A DNA stretch of 64,000 nt from NCBI GenBank assembly GCA_964540575.1, contig CAZINI010000005.1, forward strand, positions 55,766 to 119,765, written 5' to 3'. Shown piece after piece: positions 16,246 through 24,964 of the stretch. Numbering within the stretch: position 1 is the first letter of the stretch; the number at the start of each line of letters is the position of its first letter. The notes beneath the pieces are model-generated. The model saw only the letters and a program-made list of their open reading frames with translations. It did not search any database and was not told where the DNA came from. The translations under genes were made by a program, and so were the position numbers. Source of the DNA: UMGS1889 sp964540575. Lineage in GTDB: Bacteria; Bacillota; Clostridia; Oscillospirales; Ruminococcaceae.

Positions 16246-17088
16246 TTAACCCTCCAAGCCTTTCAGTGTTTCATTAAGTTCCTTCATAGCCTGCTCATAC
16301 TGCTCGGCATTAGGAGCAGAGCCGTGCCAGCCAACCTGATTTTCCATAAAGGAAACGCCCTTGCCCTTTGTGCTTGTCTGAATGATAGCAACAGGCTTGC
16401 CGTTTATCTTTTCAGCTTCATCAAAGGCTCTTTCAATATCGTCAAAATTATGAGCGTCCATTGTGATAACGTGCCATCCGAACGCTTCAAACTTGTCGGT
16501 GATAGGCATAGGAGAGCATACGTCGGTGATCTTTCCATCGATCTGCAGACCGTTATTGTCGACGATAGCAACCAGATTATCCAGCTTGTTGTGAGCAGCA
16601 AACATTGCAGCTTCCCAAACCTGACCCTCTTCTATTTCGCCATCACCGAGGACAGCGTAAACCTTGTAGCTTTCGCAGGAGATCTTACCGGAAAGAGCCA
16701 TACCACATGCAGCGGAAATTCCCTGTCCGAGAGAACCTGTTGACATATCTACGCCGGGAGTGCCCTTCATATCGGGGTGACCTTGAAGCATTGCACCGAT
16801 ATGCCTGAGAGATTTAAGCTCAGACTTGTCAAAAAATCCTCTTTCTGCCAAAACGGAATACAGAGCGGGGGCACAGTGTCCCTTTGAAAGAACAAGCCTA
16901 TCTCTTTCGGGCATTTTGGGATTTTTCGGGTCTACATTAAGCTTGGAAAAGTATAAATAGGTCAGCAGATCGCATATGGAAAGCGAGCCGCCGGGGTGAC
17001 CCGATTTGGCATTAAAAACGCCTTCAATAACACCCATTCTTACCTTGCAGGCAGTAGCCTCAAGCTGTTTTCTGATCGTAGCGTCCAT
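16246..17088 (-). CDS. Transketolase, N-terminal subunit
   Basis: 280 residues carrying the thiamine-diphosphate half. Seen: SGHPGGSLSICDLLTYLYF, RDRLVLSKGHCAPALY, and the TPP/metal motif GDGEIEEGQVWEAAMFAAHNKLDNLVAIVDNNGLQ. Ends where single-chain transketolases continue into the pyrimidine domain, so it is a natural split and not a truncation. Precedes the C-terminal subunit by 5 nt. ATG at 17088 follows a GGAGG-type site. Confidence 0.94.
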   Translation of the reverse strand: MDATIRKQLEATACKVRMGVIEGVFNAKSGHPGGSLSICDLLTYLYFSKLNVDPKNPKMPERDRLVLSKGHCAPALYSVLAERGFFDKSELKSLRHIGAMLQGHPDMKGTPGVDMSTGSLGQGISAACGMALSGKISCESYKVYAVLGDGEIEEGQVWEAAMFAAHNKLDNLVAIVDNNGLQIDGKITDVCSPMPITDKFEAFGWHVITMDAHNFDDIERAFDEAEKINGKPVAIIQTSTKGKGVSFMENQVGWHGSAPNAEQYEQAMKELNETLKGLEG

Positions 17089-17102
17089 ATTTTTACCTCC
17101 GA

Positions 17103-17927
17103 TTAAAAATTATCATTATTTATTATGTATTCAACAAGCTCTGCGATGGCATTTTCCTCGCAGGAACTTCTTAACACCACATCTGAGGATTTTTTTACAA
17201 TATCCTGTGCACTTGACGGGCAAGCACCTAAATCAGCTGTTTCTATCATTGCAATGTCGTTGTCGTAATCCCCTGCAGCCGCAATTTTATATCTGTCAAA
17301 ACCGTAATCACTGCGAAGCTTTTCCAGAGCTGAGCCTTTGGAAATATCGGTCGGCAATATTTCGTAAAATGTTTTGCTGGAAACAACGAAATCAACACCC
17401 GAATATTTCTTTGAAGCAACAAAATCAACGACTTTAGGGATAACCTCCTCAGGCATTGCAAAAAGCACCTTAAACCAGCCATCGGAAATATCCGAAAGCT
17501 GAGTATGTATGACAATATCCTCGGTCTTGGATATTTTCATATGATAACGCTCCTGCTCGTTCTCGGCAATGACGTAAATAGCGTTTTCCATATCGATCTC
17601 AGCACTGATCTCGGGAAATGCTTTGAGAATCTCCGATACTATCTGCCTTGTTTCGGGAGGCAGCATTTTCGACCATAAAGCCTTTTGCTTATTGCAGTCA
17701 TAAATTACACCGCCATTGCAAAGGATTATCGGCAGATCGGGACGCAAAGCATCAAAATACTGCCTTGCAGATTCGTAGACACGTCCCGTGGCAATCGAAA
17801 ATTTTCCGGCCATACTTCGGAATTTGGCAATTGCCGCAATATCTTCCTCGGATAAAACTTTGCTTGCGGGAAGCAGTGTTCCGTCCAAGTCGGTAATAAG
17901 CAGATAACCGTCAAGATTTGTTTTCAT
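17103..17927 (-). CDS. Cof-type HAD hydrolase
   Basis: 274 residues of the HAD Cof/IIB group, cytoplasmic phosphatases acting on sugar phosphates, nucleotides or flavin precursors. Motif I DLDGTLL is at about residues 13-19, motif II is SIATGR, motif III is the lysine of DISKGSAL, and motif IV is AAGDYDNDIAMI. The cap domain lies between motifs II and III. The substrate cannot be read from sequence. It starts 1 nt after rluD ends and is followed 14 nt later by the transketolase pair, so a sugar-phosphate role is conceivable. Confidence 0.92.
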   Translation of the reverse strand: MKTNLDGYLLITDLDGTLLPASKVLSEEDIAAIAKFRSMAGKFSIATGRVYESARQYFDALRPDLPIILCNGGVIYDCNKQKALWSKMLPPETRQIVSEILKAFPEISAEIDMENAIYVIAENEQERYHMKISKTEDIVIHTQLSDISDGWFKVLFAMPEEVIPKVVDFVASKKYSGVDFVVSSKTFYEILPTDISKGSALEKLRSDYGFDRYKIAAAGDYDNDIAMIETADLGACPSSAQDIVKKSSDVVLRSSCEENAIAELVEYIINNDNF

Positions 17928-17928
17928 A

Positions 17929-18849
17929 TTATAAATTCCTTAAACCTGAGAGTATTTTTTTGAAGTAATCGGGAAGCTCGCTGTCAAATTCGAGATAGCT
18001 GCCGCTTATTGGGTGAACAAAGCCTATTTTCTTTGCATGCAGGCACTGTCCCTCGATGCCCTTATACGGTTTGCCGTACACCTCATCTCCCAAAACAGGG
18101 TGACCGATATAAGAGGTGTGAACTCGTATCTGATGAGTTCGTCCCGTTTCGAGCTTTAATGAGATAAGCGAATATCCCTTAAATTCCTCAAGAACTGTGT
18201 AATGCGTAACTGCTCTTTTGGAGTTTTTGTCGGTAACGCACATTTTTTTTCTGTCAGTCTGATGACGTCCTATAGGATAATCAAGCGTACCCTGCGGCTC
18301 TTTTAAATGTCCGCAGATAACAGCTTGGTATTCTCGTGTAAAGGTGTGATTTTTTATCTGTTCAGCCAATCCCAGATGAGCCGCATCGGTTTTTGCAACT
18401 ATCAGCAGACCGCTGGTAAGCTTATCTATCCTATGAACAATTCCGGGACGAATAACTCCGTTTATAGACGAAAGACGTCCGCTGCAATGATACATAAGTG
18501 CGTTGACAAGTGTCCCACTGTAATTTCCGGGAGCAGGATGAACTACCATTCCCTTGGGCTTGTTGACAACCAGCAGATCATTGTCCTCATAGACGATCTC
18601 CAGCGGTATATTCTCGGGAGATACGTCCAGCAGCTCGGGATCGGGAACATTTACCGAAACAACATCGCCGTTTTGCACAGCATAGCTGCTTTTAGTAACA
18701 GTTTTTCCGCTGACGGAAACAGCACCGTCCTTTATAAGCTTCTGAAGAGCGGAACGGGTCAGTCCGCTGCCGCATTTCTCCGAACAAAGCCATTTGTCCA
18801 GCCGTTCCGACGTTTCAATATTCTCGGCAACAAACTCAAGAAGCTCCAT
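17929..18849 (-). CDS. rluD: 23S rRNA pseudouridine synthase, RluD type
   Basis: 306 residues from the ATG at 18849; the frame extends upstream through lspA but GGGAG lies 8 nt before this ATG. An N-terminal S4 RNA-binding domain (RLDKWLCSE...TRSALQKLIKDGAVSVSGK) precedes the pseudouridine synthase domain. The latter has the catalytic-aspartate motif IVHRIDKLTSGLLIVAKT (usually HRLDKxTSG) and RTHQIRVH. It overlaps lspA by 14 nt, the usual partner order. RluD forms pseudouridines in helix 69 of 23S rRNA; the exact sites here are inferred from family. Confidence 0.94.
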   Translation of the reverse strand: MELLEFVAENIETSERLDKWLCSEKCGSGLTRSALQKLIKDGAVSVSGKTVTKSSYAVQNGDVVSVNVPDPELLDVSPENIPLEIVYEDNDLLVVNKPKGMVVHPAPGNYSGTLVNALMYHCSGRLSSINGVIRPGIVHRIDKLTSGLLIVAKTDAAHLGLAEQIKNHTFTREYQAVICGHLKEPQGTLDYPIGRHQTDRKKMCVTDKNSKRAVTHYTVLEEFKGYSLISLKLETGRTHQIRVHTSYIGHPVLGDEVYGKPYKGIEGQCLHAKKIGFVHPISGSYLEFDSELPDYFKKILSGLRNL

Positions 18850-19342
18850 CTTCGGCACTCCCGTTATCCGTTTTGGAAGTCTTTCTGCCCTCAATGAAAA
18901 GCAGATAGAAAATGTATATAGCAACGCCGCAGACAACCAAAATATCCGCAAAGTTGAAAATAGCAAATCGGAACATTCTTACCTCAAGATAGTCTACAAC
19001 ATATCCGTTTGCAATTCGGTCAATAAGATTTCCTATACCGCCTGCAATGAACATAGTGAAGCTTATTACAGCCATGGAATGCTTGTCCTTCATCTTAAAT
19101 AGATATATTGCACTGAGGATAAGCATAATTGCCGTAACTCCGATAAGAAGCCAACGCTGACCGCTGAAGCTTGAAAAAGCTGCACCCGTATTCTCACAGT
19201 AACGAAATCCAAGAACGTCAAAATCCCCGAATTTTATAAAATCCTTAGGAACACCATCACTCAGATATACGACTGCCAGATGCTTAAACCATTGATCAAC
19301 ACCGACAAGAACAGCAATTGCAAATAAAATCACAAAAAACAT
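18836..19342 (-). CDS. lspA: Lipoprotein signal peptidase
   Basis: 168 residues, an inner-membrane aspartyl protease that cleaves prolipoprotein signal peptides. Four hydrophobic segments are visible. Conserved motifs: DQWFKHLAVVY, ENTGAAFSSFSG, GGIGNLIDRIANGYVVDY with one catalytic aspartate, and FAIFNFADILVVCG with the other. The C-terminal tail is polar (GRKTSKTDNGSAEDGAS). Ribosome-binding site AAAGGA precedes the ATG. Translation is probably coupled to rluD by the 14-nt overlap. Confidence 0.96.
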   Translation of the reverse strand: MFFVILFAIAVLVGVDQWFKHLAVVYLSDGVPKDFIKFGDFDVLGFRYCENTGAAFSSFSGQRWLLIGVTAIMLILSAIYLFKMKDKHSMAVISFTMFIAGGIGNLIDRIANGYVVDYLEVRMFRFAIFNFADILVVCGVAIYIFYLLFIEGRKTSKTDNGSAEDGAS

Positions 19343-19353
19343 AAAAATCCTTT

Positions 19354-19383
19354 AAAACCGCCGAAGCCTTTCGGATCCGGCGG
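19354..19383 (-). terminator. Hairpin between ileS and lspA
   Basis: On the minus strand, CCGCCG (19383-19378) pairs with CGGCGG (19363-19358), followed by TTTTAAAGGATTTTT. It could act as a partial terminator; the same T-rich stretch carries the lspA ribosome-binding site. Confidence 0.5.
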
Positions 19384-19426
19384 CTGAAATTGTAATATAC
19401 TGATTTCCGATTATAAAAATGAGGGA

Positions 19427-22231
19427 TCAGTATTTAATCTGAGAAGCACAGCGTTTGCAGAGAGTGGGATGTTCGGAAACAGTTCCGACCTCCTCGGAAT
19501 AGCACCAGCAGCGTTCACACTTTCCGCCGGAAGCCTTTTCAACGCTGAACGAAACATCTCCGTCAATACCCTCCGCCTTGAACTCGCCGTCAGCATTGTT
19601 CTGAACCTCAACAGCAGATACAATGAATACAGCGGGAAGAATATCGGCAAATCCGCTTACCTTATCGAAAACGGACTTATCCGCAATATGGAGATTAACC
19701 TTTGCCTCAAGCGAAGCTCCGATAAATTTGTCTGCACGCTTCATTTCAAGAGCCTTGGTAACACTTGCTCTGAGAGCGTAAATAAGCTCCCACTTAGCGG
19801 TAAACTCATCTGTTACGGAAACATCGACCTTATCGGGCATCTGATTAAGAATGATGCTTTCCTTGTCATCGCTTGCGGAATGAGGCATATATTTCCAAAT
19901 TTCCTCGGAAGTAAATGCAAGGATAGGTGCAAGCATTCTGGAAACTGCACTGAGAATGGTGTACATAGCAGTCTGGGCAGCACGACGGTCCTTAGACTTT
20001 TCGGCTGTGCAGTAAAGCCTGTCCTTGATAATGTCAAGATAGAAGCTGGACATATCCACAATGCAGAAATTGTGAATGCTGTGAAGTACAATATGGAAAT
20101 CAAATGCATCATAAGCAGCCTTTACCTTGTCTATCAGCTGATTAAGACGGAGCAGTGCCCACTTGTCGATCTCGTGCAGCTCGCTTACGGGAACGCTGTC
20201 GGCATCGGGGTCAAAACCGCTCTTATTCGAGAGATTTCCGAGCATAAATCTTGCAGTATTTCTGATCTTCTTGTACATATCGGAAAGCTGTGCAAGTATC
20301 TCGTTGGAAATTCTTATATCGGAATGATAATCGGAGGAAGCTGCCCAAAGTCTGAGAATATCCGCACCGAACTTATCATATATCTCGTGAGGCTCAATAC
20401 CGTTTCCAAGAGATTTGTGCATAGCCCTGCCCTGACCGTCAACGACCCAACCATGAGTGCAGACAGCTTTATAGGGAGCACAGCCCTTGTAAACAACGGA
20501 AGTCAGCAGCGATGACTGGAACCAGCCTCTATACTGATCCGCACCTTCAAGGTACAGGTCAGCGGGTGCTCTGAGATAATCATATTCATCGAGAACGGAG
20601 GTGTGCGAAACGCCGCTGTCGAACCAAACGTCCATAATGTCGTATTCTTTGGTAAACTCAGAACAGCCGCACTCGCACTTTACGTCCTTGGGAATAAAGC
20701 TTTCAAGCTCCTCGGTATACCAAGCGTCCGAACCTTTTTCACGGAAAAGGTCGGAAATAGCATCAATAGTTTCATCGGTAATGATAGGCTTGTGGCAGTC
20801 CTTACAGTAGATTACAGGGATAGGAACGCCCCATGTTCTCTGTCTGGAAATACACCAGTCACTTCTGTCCTTGACCATGCCCTTGATCCTGTCCTCGCCC
20901 CAGGAAGGTATCCACTGTACAGACTCAATAGCCTTGACAGCCTCGTCCTTGAAGCCCTTAACTGAACAGAACCACTGCTCGGTAGCACGGTAAATGATAG
21001 GACTGTTGCATCGCCAGCAGTGCGGATACTGATGGACGATCTTTTCGGTGGCAAGCATAGCATTCACTTCAACAAGACGCTTTGCTATTGCCTTATTTGC
21101 TGTATCGGTGTCCATACCTTCAAATTCGCCTGCTTCGGCAGTCTGTCTGCCCTTAGAGTCAACGCAGACTATAATTCCGATGTCGTCATATTTCTTGCAG
21201 ACCTCAAAGTCCTCAACACCGTATCCGGGAGCGGTATGAACACAGCCCGTACCGCTTTCAAGAGTAACGTGGTCGCCGACGATAACAGGCGACGGACGGT
21301 CGTATAGCGGGTGCTTTGTCTGAATGTATTCAAGGTCACTTCCCTTGAAGCAGCCGATAGTTTCGTATTCTTCAATGCCGGCAGTTTTCATAACGGAGGA
21401 AACAAGCTCCGCTGCCATTACATAATACTCGCCGTTTGCACTGACAAGAGTATACTCATAATCGGGGCCAACGCAGATAGCCAGATTTCCGGGGATAGTC
21501 CAGGTGGTCGTTGTCCATATTACAAAGTAAACCTTTGAAAGGTCAACACCGAGAGGAGCAAACACACCCTTGTCATCGGTAACATTGAATTTTACAAAGA
21601 TAGAATGGCAGGGATCGTTTGAATACTCGATCTCAGCCTCAGCAAGAGCAGTGTTGCAGTCGGGGCACCAGTATACGGGCTTAAGTCCCTTATACATATA
21701 GCCGTCCTTAGCCATTTTTCCGAACACCTTGACCTGACGAGCCTCGTATTCGGGACGGAGTGTCAGATATGGATTATCATAATCACCAAGACAACCCAGA
21801 CGCTTGAACTGTTCCATCTGATTTTTAACGTGAGTCATTGCAAAATCCTTGCAGTGCTTTCTCAGTTCAACGGGAGGTATTGCACCATTCTCAACACCGA
21901 TAGCCTTCATAGCCTTCAGCTCAATAGGCAGACCATGTGTATCCCAACCGGGAACATAAGGCGAGCAGTAACCGCTCATATTCTTATATTTTACAATAAT
22001 ATCCTTTAAAACCTTGTTAAGTGCTGTTCCCAGATGAATACTTCCGTTTGCATACGGAGGACCGTCATGCAGAATGTACTGAGGCTTGCCTGCATTCTTT
22101 TCGATCATTTTATAGTACAGGCGGCTTTTCTCCCATTCTTCCAGCATAGCAGGCTCTTTCTGAGTGAGATTTCCTCTCATAGAAAAGCCTGTTTCGGGAA
22201 GATTTATTGTCTTGTTATAATCCTGTGGCAT
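19427..22231 (-). CDS. ileS: Isoleucyl-tRNA synthetase
   Basis: 934 residues, full length for a bacterial IleRS. The HIGH-type motif is PPYANGSIHLGTALNKVLKD near residue 60. The editing domain (CP1) contains TWTIPGNLAICVG and the GTGCVHTAPGYG loop. The KMSKS signature appears as MHKSLGN, a variant usual in Clostridia. The C-terminal zinc finger is CERCWC...CKRCASQ. AAGGAG lies 10 nt before the ATG. The 58-nt leader before the start contains no T-box, and a hairpin-rich element (22294-22440) separates it from divIVA. Confidence 0.97.
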   Translation of the reverse strand: MPQDYNKTINLPETGFSMRGNLTQKEPAMLEEWEKSRLYYKMIEKNAGKPQYILHDGPPYANGSIHLGTALNKVLKDIIVKYKNMSGYCSPYVPGWDTHGLPIELKAMKAIGVENGAIPPVELRKHCKDFAMTHVKNQMEQFKRLGCLGDYDNPYLTLRPEYEARQVKVFGKMAKDGYMYKGLKPVYWCPDCNTALAEAEIEYSNDPCHSIFVKFNVTDDKGVFAPLGVDLSKVYFVIWTTTTWTIPGNLAICVGPDYEYTLVSANGEYYVMAAELVSSVMKTAGIEEYETIGCFKGSDLEYIQTKHPLYDRPSPVIVGDHVTLESGTGCVHTAPGYGVEDFEVCKKYDDIGIIVCVDSKGRQTAEAGEFEGMDTDTANKAIAKRLVEVNAMLATEKIVHQYPHCWRCNSPIIYRATEQWFCSVKGFKDEAVKAIESVQWIPSWGEDRIKGMVKDRSDWCISRQRTWGVPIPVIYCKDCHKPIITDETIDAISDLFREKGSDAWYTEELESFIPKDVKCECGCSEFTKEYDIMDVWFDSGVSHTSVLDEYDYLRAPADLYLEGADQYRGWFQSSLLTSVVYKGCAPYKAVCTHGWVVDGQGRAMHKSLGNGIEPHEIYDKFGADILRLWAASSDYHSDIRISNEILAQLSDMYKKIRNTARFMLGNLSNKSGFDPDADSVPVSELHEIDKWALLRLNQLIDKVKAAYDAFDFHIVLHSIHNFCIVDMSSFYLDIIKDRLYCTAEKSKDRRAAQTAMYTILSAVSRMLAPILAFTSEEIWKYMPHSASDDKESIILNQMPDKVDVSVTDEFTAKWELIYALRASVTKALEMKRADKFIGASLEAKVNLHIADKSVFDKVSGFADILPAVFIVSAVEVQNNADGEFKAEGIDGDVSFSVEKASGGKCERCWCYSEEVGTVSEHPTLCKRCASQIKY

Positions 22232-22293
22232 TTCACTAACTCTCCTTAACGACTGTTTGGTCTGATAGATTAACGATAAATCGTCTTAATTAA

Positions 22294-22440
22294 TGTCTGC
22301 ACCTTGCCGCCCGTTAGCGGCGGCAAAAGCAGACGGCAATCAGGTAGTACGGCACAAATCTTTGATTTGTGCCGCTGAAAATCCTGTCTTACAGGATTTT
22401 CAGCCAATAACTGCCCGATGGGCAGTTATTGAGTACGCAC
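22294..22440. repeat. Hairpin-array element with flanking direct repeats
   Basis: 147 bp bounded by the direct repeat TAATTAA at 22287-22293 and 22441-22447. Inside, in plus order: a two-step hairpin (22295-22334), a 10-bp stem (22351-22373), a 14-bp stem (22374-22404) and a 12-bp stem (22405-22431). The last three are perfect, have 3-nt loops, and touch with no spacer. GTAC occurs on both sides of the triplet and could close it. No ORF is present. The layout suits a non-autonomous mobile repeat with target-site duplication, at the divIVA stop codon. Removing one repeat plus the element restores a TAA stop at the same codon. Confidence 0.6.
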
Positions 22441-22976
22441 TAATTAAAGGAAGAACCGCTTGCTGCGGGAGTATCGATCACTCTTGTAGCTTCCTCGTCA
22501 ACTGCAGCCTCTTCCTCTTCGTCATCTGTATCATAATCGGGAATATTTGTGATTTTCTCCAGATGCTCTCTGTACATTTCCAGCAGATTCGACTTAAAAT
22601 CTGAAACCTCCTGCTGCATTCTTGCAAGGCATTCCTTTTCTTTTACAATATCAATTCTTGTGGAACCGACAATTCTGTCAGCCTCATAATTTGCATCGGC
22701 AATGATCTTCTTTGCAGTTTCCTCGGCTTCGGCAATAACGAGCCTTCCCTGCTTCTGAGCACCGATAAGAGCAGCCTTGAGAGCTTCCTCATCACTCTTG
22801 TACTCTCTGACCTTGTCGACCAGCACTTCCATCTTCTTTTCGGTTTCTTCCTTGTCCTTCTGAAGCTGAGCAATTGTCATTGCGACTTCTCTGAGAAAAT
22901 CGTCAACGTCCTCGGGTTTATAGCCGAAGGTTGCTTTATCAAACTGCTTAGCGGTAATATCCTTTGCACTTATCAT
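22440..22976 (-). CDS. divIVA: DivIVA-domain cell-division/polarity protein
   Basis: 178 residues. The N-terminal membrane-binding segment is characteristic: ISAKDITAKQFDKATFGYKPEDVDDFLREVA. A long coiled coil follows (about 30-140). The tail is acidic (DTDDEEEEAAVDEEATR). DivIVA senses curved membrane and recruits division or sporulation factors. It lies downstream of ylmH and sepF, the usual division cluster. The stop codon TAG is created at the edge of the hairpin-array element; the coding part is intact. Confidence 0.94.
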   Translation of the reverse strand: MISAKDITAKQFDKATFGYKPEDVDDFLREVAMTIAQLQKDKEETEKKMEVLVDKVREYKSDEEALKAALIGAQKQGRLVIAEAEETAKKIIADANYEADRIVGSTRIDIVKEKECLARMQQEVSDFKSNLLEMYREHLEKITNIPDYDTDDEEEEAAVDEEATRVIDTPAASGSSFN

Positions 22977-23009
22977 AACAAAGTATCCTTTCTGTTGCAG
23001 GCAGCGTGC

Positions 23010-23783
23010 CTACTCGTATTTTTCTATCGTTAAATGGATCCTGCCTTTTTTTGTTTCTCCGCCGATTTTTCCTATTCTGAACTTACCGTACCCTCGTACA
23101 GACAAAATATCTCCCTCGGAAACTGCTCTGTCATTTTCCGAAACGGCACGGTAATTCAGCATTATTTTCTCCGATTTGAGTGCCGCCGAAGCCTTTTCTC
23201 TGCTGACATTCATAGCAAGAGCGGCAATACAGTCTATCCGCATTGATGACACAGTTCCGCTTATGATACGGAAGTTTTCGGCAGGTATCAGGTCGGGTGT
23301 ATCTATCAGTGAAGCTGTCACGCCCACCCGTCCTATCTTACATATACTTTCAGCCTCGGAAGCGATGGTATCGTAAATCAAAGCCGCAGCACAGCCCTCG
23401 GAAACAATAATATCTCCAACCATTTCCCGTTTTATCTGCATAGACATAAGAGCACCGAGAATATCCCTATGCGACAGCTTGTCCGCTTTCCTGAATGCAA
23501 ATTTCACGCATTTAATCGGAAAATCGGAGTTCTCGGGTTCAAGAAAATCGGGATAAAAGCCAAGAACAGTCCTTTCGGCACCGTCAAATCCACCGTAAAA
23601 GCAGCCGTTTATCTTCAGCGAAGCCAAAACGTCCTCGCAAACGGTTCGACGCCCCATATCCATAAATGCAGAAAATACAGGCATAGAGCGTTTTTCCGAA
23701 AGCTCATACAAATCAAGTATATGCTTGATGAACAGAACCTCCTCCTGAGGCAGAGCAGAGATCAGACCTGACGGAATTTTCAT
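23010..23783 (-). CDS. ylmH: YlmH-type S4 RNA-binding protein
   Basis: 257 residues. The N-terminal region (about 1-75) and middle domain match the YlmH family (SAFMDMGRRTVCEDVL, LGALMSMQIKREMVGDIIV). The C-terminal S4 domain is at about 180-245 (NVSREKASAALKSEKIMLNYRAV, ILSVRGYGKFRIGKI). YlmH family proteins bind ribosome-associated RNA, and B. subtilis YlmH has been linked to rescue of stalled ribosomes. The ATG overlaps the sepF stop by one base (TGATG). Cluster position next to sepF and divIVA is conserved. Confidence 0.92.
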   Translation of the reverse strand: MKIPSGLISALPQEEVLFIKHILDLYELSEKRSMPVFSAFMDMGRRTVCEDVLASLKINGCFYGGFDGAERTVLGFYPDFLEPENSDFPIKCVKFAFRKADKLSHRDILGALMSMQIKREMVGDIIVSEGCAAALIYDTIASEAESICKIGRVGVTASLIDTPDLIPAENFRIISGTVSSMRIDCIAALAMNVSREKASAALKSEKIMLNYRAVSENDRAVSEGDILSVRGYGKFRIGKIGGETKKGRIHLTIEKYE

Positions 23784-24229
23784 CAGCCGATAAATACTCC
23801 GTTGTTTTCCAGCTCACCAACAAGATCTTCGCCAACGAATCCAACATTATAAGGTGTTATAATGAATGTATTATTTGCAACGGGCTTGATATTTCCGCCG
23901 TTAGCATAAGCAACACCGCCCAAAAAGTCGATGATCCTTCTTGTAACATCGGGAGTTGTTGACTCCAGATTAAGTACAACAGTCTTTTTCTCATTGAGAT
24001 GATCGGCTATCTGCTTGGTGTCGGCATATTTCTCGGGCTTTACGAGAATAACCTGAAGCTGAGCAGTTGCGGAAACCTTGATAACACGGTCGCCCTTGGA
24101 ATCCTCATAGCGATCCTTTCTGCGGTCGTGTCTTTCCTCCTCGTATTCTCCTCTTTCATCGTAGCCGTCATCATATCCGCTGTCGTCACCGATAGCGAGA
24201 GCCTGTCTGATAGTGTCCATAAATCCCAT
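23783..24229 (-). CDS. sepF: Cell-division protein SepF
   Basis: 148 residues. An N-terminal amphipathic helix (MGFMDTIRQALAIG) would anchor to the membrane. A charged Asp/Glu/Arg/Tyr linker (about 15-45) follows, then the conserved SepF fold from about 60 (VILVKPEKYADTKQIADHLNEKKTVVLNLEST, RRIIDFLGGVAYANGG, FIITPYNV). SepF bundles FtsZ filaments and tethers them to the membrane. It lies between yggS and ylmH, the typical Gram-positive arrangement. Confidence 0.96.
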   Translation of the reverse strand: MGFMDTIRQALAIGDDSGYDDGYDERGEYEEERHDRRKDRYEDSKGDRVIKVSATAQLQVILVKPEKYADTKQIADHLNEKKTVVLNLESTTPDVTRRIIDFLGGVAYANGGNIKPVANNTFIITPYNVGFVGEDLVGELENNGVFIG

Positions 24230-24247
24230 TTCTTAATTCCTCCACAA

Positions 24248-24964
24248 TTATATTCTGGCTCCGAAAAGCCTTGTTCCTATTCTTACAATGTTCGAGCCGT
24301 ATTTTATCCCCAAGGCATAGTCCTGCGACATACCCATTGATAAAACCGACATACTTATATTATCTATGTTTTTGCTCCGAATGTCAATAAAAAGTTCCTG
24401 CATTTTGCAAAAAAATTTTTCAGAATCGCCCCTTGGGGGGATAGTCATTAATCCTTTCACAGCAATATTTCCAAATTGTGAGATATTTTGCAGAAATTCG
24501 TAAACGTTTTCCGGAGATATTCCTCCTTTTGACTCCTCCCCGCCAATATTTATCTCACACAACACGGGCATCACCCGACCGATTTTTTCACATTGCCGAT
24601 TGATCTCGGAAGCAAGCTTCAAACTGTCCACAGATTCGATCATATCCGCATCGCCGGCAATATATTTTACCTTGTTGCTTTGCAGACTGCCGATAATATG
24701 CAGCTCGTGCGGGACTGCATAATACTCTTTTTTCCCAAGATATTCCTGAACACGGTTTTCACCGAGAAGAGTCAGCCCCTCACCTATTGCAATATTCACA
24801 TCCTGCGGCGGGACGGTCTTTGTGACCGCCATAATTCGTATATCATCATCGGAGCTGCGGTATTTCGCAATAGCCTCCCCGACCTCATAATTTATACGCT
24901 TGATATTTTCGATGATCTCCTTACGGCGTTCCTGCGGAACATCAGGAAGCGGCTGTTGACTCAC
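24248..24964 (-). CDS. yggS: YggS/PLPBP pyridoxal-phosphate homeostasis protein
   Basis: About 238 residues, close to family length. Seen: IMAVTKTV with the PLP-lysine, LGENRVQEYLGK, HIIGSLQSNKVKYI, EINIGGEESKGGI, and SMGMSQDYALGIKYGSNIVRIGTRLFG. The protein buffers PLP levels and has no known enzymatic turnover. The frame stays open to 25042, inside the upstream gene. A GTG at 24964 gives the usual N-terminal length; ATG at 25021 would overlap the upstream gene by 80 nt. The start is therefore uncertain. Confidence 0.92.
   Translation of the reverse strand: MSQQPLPDVPQERRKEIIENIKRINYEVGEAIAKYRSSDDDIRIMAVTKTVPPQDVNIAIGEGLTLLGENRVQEYLGKKEYYAVPHELHIIGSLQSNKVKYIAGDADMIESVDSLKLASEINRQCEKIGRVMPVLCEINIGGEESKGGISPENVYEFLQNISQFGNIAVKGLMTIPPRGDSEKFFCKMQELFIDIRSKNIDNISMSVLSMGMSQDYALGIKYGSNIVRIGTRLFGARI

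Noticed and set aside
22294..22440. CRISPR-like or tRNA-like structure
   Set aside because: The hairpins differ in sequence from each other, so there are no direct repeats with spacers, and no tRNA cloverleaf or TTCGA arm is present.
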